Positions 7,423 through 15,098 of a stretch of 64,000 nucleotides of DNA are shown here, one piece after another (within the stretch, counting starts at the first letter, position 1; each line of letters opens with the position of its first letter). The translations under genes and the position numbers were made by a program. The stretch spans positions 1 through 64,000 of the forward strand of contig JBEHWO010000001.1 in NCBI GenBank assembly GCA_040217695.1, given 5' to 3'. The notes under the pieces are model-generated. The model had not been told where the DNA came from. It saw nothing but the letters and a program-made list of their open reading frames with translations, and did not search any database. Source of the stretch: CALARM01 sp040217695. Lineage in GTDB: Bacteria; Vulcanimicrobiota; SpSt-956; JAKJGF01.

Positions 7423-9120
7423 CTACTCACAATTCAATTTTTTTACTGCCTGTGAAATACTATCAAAAAAATGATCTTCACCGAGAAAATCATAAAAATC
7501 TGAAGATTTAAGAACATCTCTTACAGGGCCTTTTAATGATGCTATATAAAATTCACATCCCTGAAGTCTCAGGTTATTTACTATATCTCTCATGGTTTCT
7601 TCGGCAGATGCATCTATATCATTTATACCGCTTCCGTCAAGTATAAAATATTTCATTTCCTTTTTCTCCGATAGTAATTGAATAATTTTATTCTCCAGAA
7701 ATTTTGCATTGGCAAAATATAAAGATGCATCAACACGTAATATGCCTGTATGGGGCCATGTTATTACTTCGGGAAATCTTTCTACATTTCTGTATATATC
7801 GTCACTGTCAGGCATTTTACCGAGAACTGCCACATGAGGTCTTGCAGTTCTCCATATAAACAGTGCCAGAGATGTGATTACACCTGTTAAGATTCCCTGT
7901 TCCACACCTATAAGAAGGGTCGTAAGAAATGTAATTAAAAGGATATAGCCGTCTTTTCTTTTTACCCTGAATGTATGTAATGCACCTTTTATATCTATGA
8001 GCCCTGCAACTGCAACCATAATCACTGCAGCCAGGCAGGTTCCGGGTATATAATAAAGGTATGGCGTAAGAAATGCTACTGTCAGAGCAATTGCAGTTGC
8101 AGTAATAATAGACGCCACACCCGTTCTGGCTCCTGCTTCATAATTTACTGCAGTTCTCGAAAAACCTCCTGTTACAGGATAGGCACTGAAAAATGCCCCT
8201 CCTATGTTTGCAATTCCCAGAGCAATCAATTCTCTGTTTGCGTCTATATTATGTCTTGTCCTTGCAGCGATAGCTTTTGCTACTGATATGGATTCCATAA
8301 AACCTACCACACCTACAGTAAGAGCTACGAGAAATAAATCCGGAATAATTTTAAAATCCAGTTCCGGTATCCTGAAAGGAGGAAAGCCTTTAGGTACATT
8401 TCCTATGACAGAAATGCTTTCTGATAGATTTCCGTAATAAACTGTTACCATGCCGAGAATTATAGCTATAAGAGAACCGGGAATTTTCTTATTGATATAT
8501 TTTAACACATAGATTATTCCTATGCTGATAAGACCCATAATCAAGGCAGGCCATTTTATTTCATTAACATGTTTGATTGTTTCGTAAAGTGTTACAAATA
8601 CTATATGATGATCCCTGATATTTACCCCCGTAAGATGTTTTAACTGGCTCATGCCTATTATAATGGCGGCGGCAGAGGTATAGCCGCTTATCATGGAGTG
8701 GGAAAGGAAATTATCCAGGAAACCTGTTCTGAAGATACCCATAATTAAAAGTAATATACCTGATATAAGAGAGAGGAATATGGCATGAGCTATATATTCT
8801 TCCCGTGTCAGATTGAACCCGGCCAGAGACGATGCAACCATAAGTGAGACTATTGCGACAGGTCCTACGGACAGTTGCCTTGATGTTCCCATAATGGCAT
8901 AAATAGCTACAGGCACTATGGATGCATAAAGACCTGTTACAGGAGGGAGACCTGCAATCATGGCATAGGCCATAGCCTGAGGTATTAATAATACTGTAAT
9001 AGTAATGCCTGCCGTAAGGTCTCCCGTTATATCTTCTTTACTGTATTTTCTCAGACAATCCAGAAGAGGGAAAAGAGAAAATATTTTGTTTACCGGTTCG
9101 AATTTTTCTTTATCCTTCAA
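7423..9120 (-). CDS. SulP-family anion permease with STAS domain
   Basis: 565 aa. The N-terminal part has the SulP/SLC26 signature (ITVLLIPQAMAYAMIAGLPPVTGLYAS, about 44-70) and about 10-12 membrane segments. The C-terminal 110 residues form a STAS domain (ILRVDASLYFANAKFLE, FILDGSGINDIDASAEE). It is predicted to import or exchange sulfate, bicarbonate or similar anions at the cytoplasmic membrane. The STAS helix position DIDAS keeps a possible phosphorylatable Ser. Start is TTG at 9120, supported by AAGGAG eight bases upstream. The neighbours suggest sulfate or another sulfur anion as substrate, which is inference. Confidence 0.9.
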   Translation of the reverse strand: MKDKEKFEPVNKIFSLFPLLDCLRKYSKEDITGDLTAGITITVLLIPQAMAYAMIAGLPPVTGLYASIVPVAIYAIMGTSRQLSVGPVAIVSLMVASSLAGFNLTREEYIAHAIFLSLISGILLLIMGIFRTGFLDNFLSHSMISGYTSAAAIIIGMSQLKHLTGVNIRDHHIVFVTLYETIKHVNEIKWPALIMGLISIGIIYVLKYINKKIPGSLIAIILGMVTVYYGNLSESISVIGNVPKGFPPFRIPELDFKIIPDLFLVALTVGVVGFMESISVAKAIAARTRHNIDANRELIALGIANIGGAFFSAYPVTGGFSRTAVNYEAGARTGVASIITATAIALTVAFLTPYLYYIPGTCLAAVIMVAVAGLIDIKGALHTFRVKRKDGYILLITFLTTLLIGVEQGILTGVITSLALFIWRTARPHVAVLGKMPDSDDIYRNVERFPEVITWPHTGILRVDASLYFANAKFLENKIIQLLSEKKEMKYFILDGSGINDIDASAEETMRDIVNNLRLQGCEFYIASLKGPVRDVLKSSDFYDFLGEDHFFDSISQAVKKLNCE

Positions 9121-9138
9121 TTATTGGTTTCTCCTTAT

Positions 9139-9300
9139 TAGCGTGACGCGTAACGCGTGACGCGTGACGGGTGGTTTGTAATGCGTTATCGTTATACGTT
9201 ATACGTATTTTCAGCGGTACCGGGCGAACACGGTTCGCCCATACTCTTCACCCTTCACTCTTCACCACTCACTTTTCACGTCTCACGTCTCACGACTCAC
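9139..9300. repeat. Composite repeat: CGTNACG heptads, hairpin, GTGA-type heptads
   Basis: A CGTGACG/CGTAACG array (from 9139) passes through GTTATAC-type units to a hairpin (GGGCGAAC/GTTCGCCC, 9222-9240, next to GGTACC) and then to an array of CACTCTT/CACTTTT/CACGTCT units. The same module order occurs at 60931-61063 and, inverted, at 62911-63022. It reaches the stop codon of the YeeE-type gene. Confidence 0.8.
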
Positions 9301-9731
9301 TATTTTTTCGCCGCAGTTGCAAGATGTTCCAGCTTCGGATAAAGGACACCGAAAAGATACGTACCAAGTATCATGCCTGCCAGAGAAAACAGAGCCGCCA
9401 GTTTTCCTTCCCCGAGCTGAGTCAATATGGTGCCGGGACATGACCCTGTAATACCCCATCCCAGGCCGAATATGAGTCCTCCTATTACATTGCCCCAGTG
9501 ACGTTCTTTAGGCGATATTTTTATCTCTTCGCCTGTTATTGTTTTCAGATGTGCTCTTTTTATTATCTGGATACCTATGGCGCCTACTACCACTCCTCCT
9601 CCTATTACTCCCATCAGATGAAGGTTTTTAAGTAAAAACATGTTTGCTATAAGATCATACTGTGTTGCTCCCACCCTTGAGAGTATAAAACCGAATAAAA
9701 TTCCGAAAAATAGATTTAATATGGTCATCAT
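9300..9731 (-). CDS. YeeE/YedE-type (DUF6691-like) membrane protein, second half of pair
   Basis: About 143 aa from ATG 9731, whose first base overlaps the upstream gene's TAA stop (TAATG coupling, GGGGG upstream). A longer frame to 9794 would overlap the neighbour by 64 bases and is not needed. It has four hydrophobic segments and the motif GLGWGITGSCPGTILTQLGEG (about 86-106). The conserved CPG cysteine is typical of the partner of YeeE/YedE proteins that transport thiosulfate or related sulfur species. With the next gene it forms the usual split pair. Confidence 0.85.
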   Translation of the reverse strand: MMTILNLFFGILFGFILSRVGATQYDLIANMFLLKNLHLMGVIGGGVVVGAIGIQIIKRAHLKTITGEEIKISPKERHWGNVIGGLIFGLGWGITGSCPGTILTQLGEGKLAALFSLAGMILGTYLFGVLYPKLEHLATAAKK

Positions 9732-10246
9732 TAATGCACCCCCAGTAATCTGAAAAGAATATTTATCATAAGGAATCCGCCTATCATAAAACATATGGTT
9801 GAAATGAAACTCGGCAGTGCTAATTGCGCATTACCTACTATACCATGACCTGATGTACATCCACCGGCAAATCTTGCTCCGAAACCTACCAGGATTCCGC
9901 CTGCAAACAACATTATATATTTTAAATAACCGGGGAAAATAGTTGCCAGCATTGTAAAACCTTTGTCGAAATTAAAGGTAAGATCCTTCGATAAGGCTAT
10001 AGAAAGAAATCCACCTGTAATAAGTCCGACTACGAATAGAAAACGCCAGTCGAATTTATTCTTAAAAGCTTCCTTCTCAAAAAACTTCATTCCTTTTGTA
10101 GGAAAAGTTATTTTACACAGATTTACACATCCTGTAGATACTCCCAGAGGGTTACCTGTGAATATGAAAAAGAGAAAGATAAATAAACCTATTGCAGTTC
10201 CTCCTGCCCACCAGGGCCATATGTCTATAAAGATTGTTTTAAACAT
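9731..10246 (-). CDS. YeeE/YedE-family sulfur transporter subunit
   Basis: 171 aa, about five hydrophobic segments. The family hallmark FGARFAGGCTSGHGIVGNAQL (about 121-141) contains the conserved Cys of the sulfur relay, and a second conserved element lies at CVNLCKITFPTKG. Characterised relatives transport thiosulfate; others are linked to selenium metabolism, of interest beside a selenoprotein. Start ATG has ACAGGAGG upstream. It is translationally coupled to the 9300-9731 partner and runs in the same direction as the MBL-rhodanese gene upstream, but about 285 bases of heptad repeats separate those two. Confidence 0.87.
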   Translation of the reverse strand: MFKTIFIDIWPWWAGGTAIGLFIFLFFIFTGNPLGVSTGCVNLCKITFPTKGMKFFEKEAFKNKFDWRFLFVVGLITGGFLSIALSKDLTFNFDKGFTMLATIFPGYLKYIMLFAGGILVGFGARFAGGCTSGHGIVGNAQLALPSFISTICFMIGGFLMINILFRLLGVH

Positions 10247-10269
10247 TGTTAATTACCTCCTGTGAAAAT

Positions 10270-10532
10270 CGTGACGCGTGACGCGTGACGCGTGACGCGA
10301 GGATTATGACTGTTATTTAATAAGATGCATGTAAATAAAAAAGGATTCTTAATAATTTATAGTTTATTTTATAATTTATCTGAATTTAAATGCTTCGTGA
10401 CGCGTTACGGGTCACGAGAGCAGTTATGTATTATTTATGCTCACCTCAGTAAGATAAATAGAATCATAACGCGTAACATGTAACGGATAGACAGTTCCTC
10501 CCGTCACGCGTCACGCGTTACGCGTCACGACC
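10270..10532. repeat. Cluster of CGTNACG heptad arrays
   Basis: Three arrays lie at 10270-10302 (CGTGACG x4), about 10396-10421, and 10466-10532 (CTCCCGTCACG... type). Between them is the sequence TATTATTTATGCTCACCTCAG, also seen beside the arrays at 12285-12305 and (as its complement) 29675-29700. They fill the gap between the YedE and MBL-rhodanese genes and end at the latter's stop codon. Confidence 0.8.
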
Positions 10533-11929
10533 TAAATCTTAGGTCCATGAACATTCTGACATACAGGACATGTTTCAGTAAAACCTGCCGCTGCCCATGC
10601 AGTGACTCCTCCCGGAATATGGGCCACATCCTTTATACCTTTTGCTTTTAAAATACTTGCTGCCATGCTGGAACGCTGTCCTGTACTGCATATACATATA
10701 ACAGGTTCTTTTGTAATATTGTTATAACCTGTTCTTGTATCGGGTGCTGCCATATGTAATGCTCCTTCTATATGGAAACTCTGAAATTCTCCTTTTGCCC
10801 TTACATCAAGTAATGTGAAATCTTTCCTGTTACACATTTCCTTTACTTCATGAACGGAAATCTGCTTTATACTTTCTACCGGCAGTCCGGTAGTTGCCCA
10901 TTTTTGAAGCCCGCCTTCAAGCCATCCTTCCACTTTATCGAGGCCGACTCTTCTGAGCTGGGTTATGGTATTGCAGAGATCTTCTTTTGTTTCCACCACA
11001 AGTAGTAAGGCGCGATCCACCGGTAATATCCATCCTGCAAAGGTCTGGAAATTACCTGTAATGGGATTGTGAATGGAGCAGGGAATATGCTGGCCTCCGA
11101 AGGCTGCAACTGATCTGGTGTCCAGTACTAGACATCCTTTTTCTATGGCTTTATTGAATTCCCCGGGTGACATGGCTTTTACGGGAGGTAATTCTTCCGT
11201 AAGTGCAGGGCCTGCACCGTTTGTGGCGGAACATCTTGAAAAATGATCAGGTGCCGCAGGCATTTCAGAAAGAAGGAATTTCTTGAAATCTTCCAGTGTG
11301 GAAGGTTTCAGCGATTTATTATATCTTCTTTCATAGCCTATGGTGGATGTCCTTTTGGCGCTCATGGCCTTACCGCAGAGTGAACCTGCGCCGTGAGCAG
11401 GATATACTTCTACGAAATCAGGCAGTTCCATGAGTTTCTTTAAACTTCCGAATAATTTTTCAGCCAGTTCGTCTGCCATGTCGGGGAAGAGGTCCGGTCT
11501 GCCCACATCACCTACAAACAGTGTGTCTCCACTGAAAAGTCCGCACGGTTCTTCTCCTCTGGATGTATCTGTTACAAGATAACAGGCTCCGTCAGGAGTA
11601 TGGCCGGGTGTTGCAATGACATTAAATTTTAAATGTTCAATCCTGAATTCATCGCCGTCTGATACTGCATCATGGGGAAATTTGCAGTTTGAAGCCTTCG
11701 GAGCTATTATTTTTGCCCCTGTTTTCTTTGCAAGCTCCATATGACCTGAAATAAAATCTGCATGGAGATGGGTCTCCAGAATATGGGTGATTTTATAGCC
11801 CATATCCTTTGCATCATCAATATATTCCTGTACGTCTCTTCTGGGGTCTATTATGGCACATTGCCCCTTCCCCCCCAGAAGATAGGATACATGAGCCAGA
11901 CCTTTCACATAGTATTGTTTTACAAACAT
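10532..11929 (-). CDS. Metallo-beta-lactamase fold / tandem rhodanese fusion (persulfide-handling)
   Basis: 465 aa. Residues 1-230 form an ETHE1-like MBL domain with metal ligands in THLHADFISGH (H54, H56, D58, H63) and TPGHTPDG. The first rhodanese domain (about 265-345) lacks the catalytic Cys; the second (about 365-455) keeps it in CICSTGQRSSM. Known fusions of this plan oxidise glutathione or CoA persulfide and transfer the sulfur. It is predicted cytosolic. Upstream of the YeeE/YedE pair, it completes a sulfur uptake/persulfide oxidation set. Start ATG 11929 with GGAGG. Confidence 0.9.
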   Translation of the reverse strand: MFVKQYYVKGLAHVSYLLGGKGQCAIIDPRRDVQEYIDDAKDMGYKITHILETHLHADFISGHMELAKKTGAKIIAPKASNCKFPHDAVSDGDEFRIEHLKFNVIATPGHTPDGACYLVTDTSRGEEPCGLFSGDTLFVGDVGRPDLFPDMADELAEKLFGSLKKLMELPDFVEVYPAHGAGSLCGKAMSAKRTSTIGYERRYNKSLKPSTLEDFKKFLLSEMPAAPDHFSRCSATNGAGPALTEELPPVKAMSPGEFNKAIEKGCLVLDTRSVAAFGGQHIPCSIHNPITGNFQTFAGWILPVDRALLLVVETKEDLCNTITQLRRVGLDKVEGWLEGGLQKWATTGLPVESIKQISVHEVKEMCNRKDFTLLDVRAKGEFQSFHIEGALHMAAPDTRTGYNNITKEPVICICSTGQRSSMAASILKAKGIKDVAHIPGGVTAWAAAGFTETCPVCQNVHGPKI

Positions 11930-12355
11930 TTTTAAAACACCTCCGTAATTTTTTTTATAAAAATTGTTATTTATATAGATGCCTTTTTATTAATAAGGAT
12001 TCAATGTTTTTGAAAAATTTATACGGCACCGCTCCGGATAAACCGGTAATAATATCTATCATTACCGGTTACCCGGGAGGCTATGGATTGGAACATTAAT
12101 TTCTGTAAAAATGAGAAATATATTTTTTTTGTTTTTACCTGTTCCGGTGATTATTGAATTTAGAGGTTAATTCCCTCTATATCTGTAGATTTTGCATATT
12201 ACTTTTTGTAATTACTGACCTGACCATAAGCATATAATAAAGGATTTTCTCGCGTTATGCGTTACGAGAACATATGTGTATTATTTATGCTTATCTCAGT
12301 AATTATAATTGGATATTTAAATGAAAAATTCCTTCCTGAACATAAAATATTATGC

Positions 12356-12385
12356 TTGATAAACACTTCTCTTTCAGGCTATAAT
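12356..12385 (+). promoter_or_regulatory. Sigma-70-like promoter
   Basis: TTGATA and TATAAT are separated by 18 bases. It is the only good promoter ahead of the gene at 12570. The heptad element and parS lie downstream of it, within the predicted 5' leader. Confidence 0.6.
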
Positions 12386-12419
12386 AAATAGAGTTAAAAA
12401 GAAAGTTTTTTATGTATTT

Positions 12420-12510
12420 TAGTTTCATAATTATACATAAATAATGATCTCGTGATGCGTGATATAAACCCGTGACGCGTTACACGTAACGCGTCACGAC
12501 TACTTAAATT
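12420..12510. repeat. Leader-type palindromic heptad element, copy 1
   Basis: It starts TTTCATAATTATACATAAATAATGA, continues through CGTGATG units, ATATAAACCCGT and a CGTNACG array, and ends ACGACTACTTAAATT. Similar elements lie at 35184-35306 and 50014-50122, each just ahead of a start codon. Confidence 0.7.
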
Positions 12511-12534
12511 TTAATAAATTATAATACATAAATT

Positions 12535-12550
12535 TGTTTCACGTGAAACA
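12535..12550. promoter_or_regulatory. parS centromere site (ParB binding)
   Basis: TGTTTCACGTGAAACA is a perfect 16-bp palindrome, identical to the canonical chromosomal parS bound by ParB/Spo0J. No other CACGTG-centred copy was seen in the window. It lies 20 bases before the ATG of the 12570 gene, inside its predicted leader. No parA, parB or dnaA gene is present here. Confidence 0.9.
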
Positions 12551-12569
12551 CATAGAGGGGTGCTTTCAT

Positions 12570-13403
12570 ATGTCAGGCATGATCTTTGTTATAATTTTCT
12601 TTACCGTTCTTATCCTGCTTTTGGGTCTTATGATCTATACGTCTGTAAAAAACAGCATGAAAGTAGAAAAAATGTACGGAGAACTCATTATGAAGGAAGG
12701 ATTCATGGATATAATGAATTCTTCTGCAGAAAAAAATGAATTTATTCGGAAGGCCATGAAAGTTGCAAATAGCTACAGTAATTATGACAGGATTACTCCT
12801 GCTAAATTGATTATGAAGGAAGAAGAAGGAAGCACTTTATATGTATCTTCTGCCAGTATGGCTTCAGGACGCACTTCTTCTCCGGGAGATGTAATTCTGC
12901 TCATTACGCTTCCCTTACATATTGAAGGCACTGTTTTGATACGTTCCAGACTGCCGAATATTATTGAAACACTGGTATCCGGCATGATGGAAGGAAGGGG
13001 ATTACTGCCTGTCAGAACCGAAGATGTTGATAAATTTGTTCTTTATACAACAGATATAAGAAATAAAAATTTTCTTACTCCTCCCGTAAGAGAAGTTCTG
13101 GAAAATTACTCGAAGATTACCGGCGGAGCAGTTTCTGCATCTACTATGAATATGGGAACAGTAATAGCAGTAACTGATAACATACTTTATATTTCCGGCC
13201 TTGCTCATACTATGTATGAAGATCTCTACGGACTGATGAAATTCGGTAGGGAATTATCTGCAGCGACAATCAAATCTCTTTCAGAAAAAAAGAGTCTTCC
13301 CGATGTCGGAGAAACAATCTGCCCTTACTGTAATGAAAAAATTACCGGTAATAACAGTTTCTGTACAAACTGTGGTTATCAGATACCCTTTACCGGTAAT
13401 TGA
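12570..13403 (+). CDS. Membrane-anchored zinc-ribbon protein (paralogue C)
   Basis: 277 aa from ATG 12570 (GAGGGG nine bases upstream). An upstream in-frame TTG at 12534 would place parS inside the coding region and has no Shine-Dalgarno. Residues 3-26 are a transmembrane segment, followed by a soluble domain and a C-terminal zinc ribbon (CPYCNEKITGNNSFCTNCG). The layout equals that of 727-1560 and 2466-3491, and weak similarity (D.F.L.T.D near the middle) suggests a distant third paralogue. Function unknown. It is convergent with the ankyrin gene, with only seven bases between stops. Confidence 0.75.
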   Translation: MSGMIFVIIFFTVLILLLGLMIYTSVKNSMKVEKMYGELIMKEGFMDIMNSSAEKNEFIRKAMKVANSYSNYDRITPAKLIMKEEEGSTLYVSSASMASGRTSSPGDVILLITLPLHIEGTVLIRSRLPNIIETLVSGMMEGRGLLPVRTEDVDKFVLYTTDIRNKNFLTPPVREVLENYSKITGGAVSASTMNMGTVIAVTDNILYISGLAHTMYEDLYGLMKFGRELSAATIKSLSEKKSLPDVGETICPYCNEKITGNNSFCTNCGYQIPFTGN

Positions 13404-13410
13404 TGTCCCT

Positions 13411-14043
13411 TTATTCTTTCTCCATTTCTTTTTCCATGTCTCTTATGGCTTCAGAAACAATAAGAGCCATGTTGCCGTAAACGTTACCTTCTCCGTCTCT
13501 GTCATAGGCTGCCTGTTCTATTTCATAATTCCCCCTTGACTCCTGATATGTGCCAGGTTTAGAACCTGATTTATTCTCTGCTTTTATATCTGCCCCCGAA
13601 GATATAAGAAGCTCTGCAATATAAGGATTGTAGGTTACATGAAGGGGAGTATTTCCATGAAAATCTCTGGCATTCACATCTGCCCCATGTTTTATGAGGT
13701 ATTCTGCCGTATCGTAACCGGAAACCATGTGAAGCAGTGTCTTTCCCTCAGGTAAAAACTGGGTGTTTATAAAATCGGGATTTTCTTTTAAGAAATCTTC
13801 CATTGCCTTTTTTTCTTTTGTGAGTTTCATTATATCTACGGAAAAATCTTCAAGATAATAACAGACATATTTCAGAATTTCTTTTATTTCTTCCTGTGTA
13901 TATTGTAGACTCTCTAACCTGTCCATAAAAGATTTCTCTGTAAAGGTTGATTTTATACAGGTTTCTAATCTTTGACTATCAACAGGGGCAGGTATTTTTT
14001 TTACAGTACTTTCAGATATATAAACCCTTCTGTTTTTAACCAT
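13411..14043 (-). CDS. Ankyrin-repeat protein
   Basis: 210 aa. Two recognisable ankyrin repeats occupy about residues 100-165 (GKTLLHMVSGYDTAEYLIKHGADVNARD, GNTPLHVTYNPYIAELLISSGADIKAEN), with a degenerate one before. The N-terminal 90 residues are helical and charged, and the C-terminus is acidic. No signal peptide is visible, so it is probably a cytosolic protein-protein interaction module. Start ATG 14043 has AGGAGG upstream. Partner unknown. Confidence 0.8.
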   Translation of the reverse strand: MVKNRRVYISESTVKKIPAPVDSQRLETCIKSTFTEKSFMDRLESLQYTQEEIKEILKYVCYYLEDFSVDIMKLTKEKKAMEDFLKENPDFINTQFLPEGKTLLHMVSGYDTAEYLIKHGADVNARDFHGNTPLHVTYNPYIAELLISSGADIKAENKSGSKPGTYQESRGNYEIEQAAYDRDGEGNVYGNMALIVSEAIRDMEKEMEKE

Positions 14044-14072
14044 AGATTCTCCTCCTGATCAGTTTATTGGAA

Positions 14073-14156
14073 TCGTGACGCGTAACGCGTGACGGGTGTG
14101 TCGTAATACGGTATGCGTGATGAGCAGGGTTTAAACCAGTTACGCATCACGATTCT
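14073..14156. repeat. Heptad element
   Basis: CGTGACG/CGTAACG units, then CGTAATA/GGTATGC/CGTGATG, then GTTTAAACC and an inverted set ending CATCACGATTCTCGT. The whole can fold on itself. It lies between the divergent ankyrin and GNAT genes. Confidence 0.7.
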
Positions 14157-14214
14157 CGTAATAAATTTATAATAACACAATTGAAAATGAATATCTATAA
14201 ATTTTTGTTAATTA

Positions 14215-14223
14215 TGATATAAT
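14215..14223 (+). promoter_or_regulatory. Extended -10 promoter
   Basis: TGATATAAT fits the extended -10 consensus (TGnTATAAT), 20 bases ahead of the GNAT start codon; no good -35 is seen. The implied leader is short. Confidence 0.45.
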
Positions 14224-14243
14224 CTGTAATAAAGGAGATTTTT

Positions 14244-14993
14244 ATGCTTTCAGATGAATATAATTCAAATCAGAGGAAAATAACCTTTACAGGCAAATGG
14301 GAAAAAGAAATAAAAGAGGTACGGAATTTCGGAGGCATTCCTGCCATTGCTTCCGACAGGGCAGGTAATATTTATGTCGCTAATAATACTGTATGTGATG
14401 CTCTTCTGTACGGTAAAATAACAGATTATAAAGAATATATTGATATGGATTTTAAGTGTTTATATACGGACAGGCTTTTAATAAGGCGGCTGAAATTAAA
14501 CGATAAAGAAGATTTTTTTAAATACAGATCCCATAGAAATGTTATAAAATATCAGTCATGGAAACCGAAAAATATTCAGGAAATAGAAGATTTTATAAAA
14601 TCTATGAATGAAATTCATCCAAATATTCCCGGTAAGTGGTTTCAAATGGCTATATGTATAAAAGAAACGGATAAAATGATCGGCGATGTGGGGCTTCATT
14701 TTTTTGAAGCAAATTTCCTGGAAACAGAGATCGGGTATACCATTTCACCGGATTTTCAGGGTAAAGGATATGGAATAGAAGCTGTCAGTGAAATCCTGAA
14801 TTATCTATTCGGTAAACTCTGTAAACACAGGGTTTTTGCATCGGTTGACCCTGAAAATAAACCTTCTATTACACTCCTTGAGAGAGCCGGCATGAGAAAA
14901 GAAGCCCATTTCAGGAAAAATCTCTTTGTATCGGGAGAATGGCTTGACGAATGTATATATGCCATACTTGATGATGAATGGCAGGTAATATAA
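14244..14993 (+). CDS. GNAT-family N-acetyltransferase (RimJ/RimL type) with unusual N-terminal segment
   Basis: 249 aa. Residues about 70-245 are a GNAT domain: LYTDRLLIRRLKLND opening strand, acetyl-CoA loop with GYTISPDFQGKGYG (about 166-180) and NKPSITLLERAGM near the end, typical of ribosomal-protein or aminoglycoside-type acetyltransferases. Residues 25-50 (GGIPAIASDRAGNIYVANNT) look like a single NHL propeller blade, which is not normal for this family. The first ATG has a strong AAAGGAG; an internal Met at 14445 that would give a standard GNAT has none, so the longer form is preferred. The substrate is unknown. Confidence 0.82.
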   Translation: MLSDEYNSNQRKITFTGKWEKEIKEVRNFGGIPAIASDRAGNIYVANNTVCDALLYGKITDYKEYIDMDFKCLYTDRLLIRRLKLNDKEDFFKYRSHRNVIKYQSWKPKNIQEIEDFIKSMNEIHPNIPGKWFQMAICIKETDKMIGDVGLHFFEANFLETEIGYTISPDFQGKGYGIEAVSEILNYLFGKLCKHRVFASVDPENKPSITLLERAGMRKEAHFRKNLFVSGEWLDECIYAILDDEWQVI

Positions 14994-15098
14994 AGATTTA
15001 GGTAATTATTTATTTCTTTGAATAATTTCTTATTGTTTTTAAGTCTCTTTCTCTGCTAAAATATAAATATCAATTAAAAAATTCGGGAGGTGTTTATT

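Larger units (their letters stand above)
11930..12569. other. 640-bp intergenic region with promoter, repeats and parS
   Basis: No gene is seen. It contains a 10-bp perfect inverted repeat (12041-12050/12061-12070) without a T tract, heptads at 12249-12271, a sigma-70-like promoter (12356-12385), a palindromic leader element (12420-12510) and the parS site. Confidence 0.7.

Noticed and set aside
9732..9794. Longer N-terminus for the 9300 YeeE-type gene
   Set aside because: It would overlap the upstream gene by 64 bases; the TAATG junction with GGGGG upstream gives a normal family start.
12041..12070. Intrinsic terminator (10-bp inverted repeat)
   Set aside because: No T tract follows on either strand; left as an unexplained palindrome.
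12534..12569. Coding start at TTG 12534 for the zinc-ribbon protein
   Set aside because: It would translate the parS palindrome and has no ribosome-binding site; ATG 12570 has both a site and a transmembrane start.
11930..12569. Replication origin next to parS
   Set aside because: No DnaA-box cluster, dnaA, dnaN or par genes are visible; parS alone shows only broad origin proximity.
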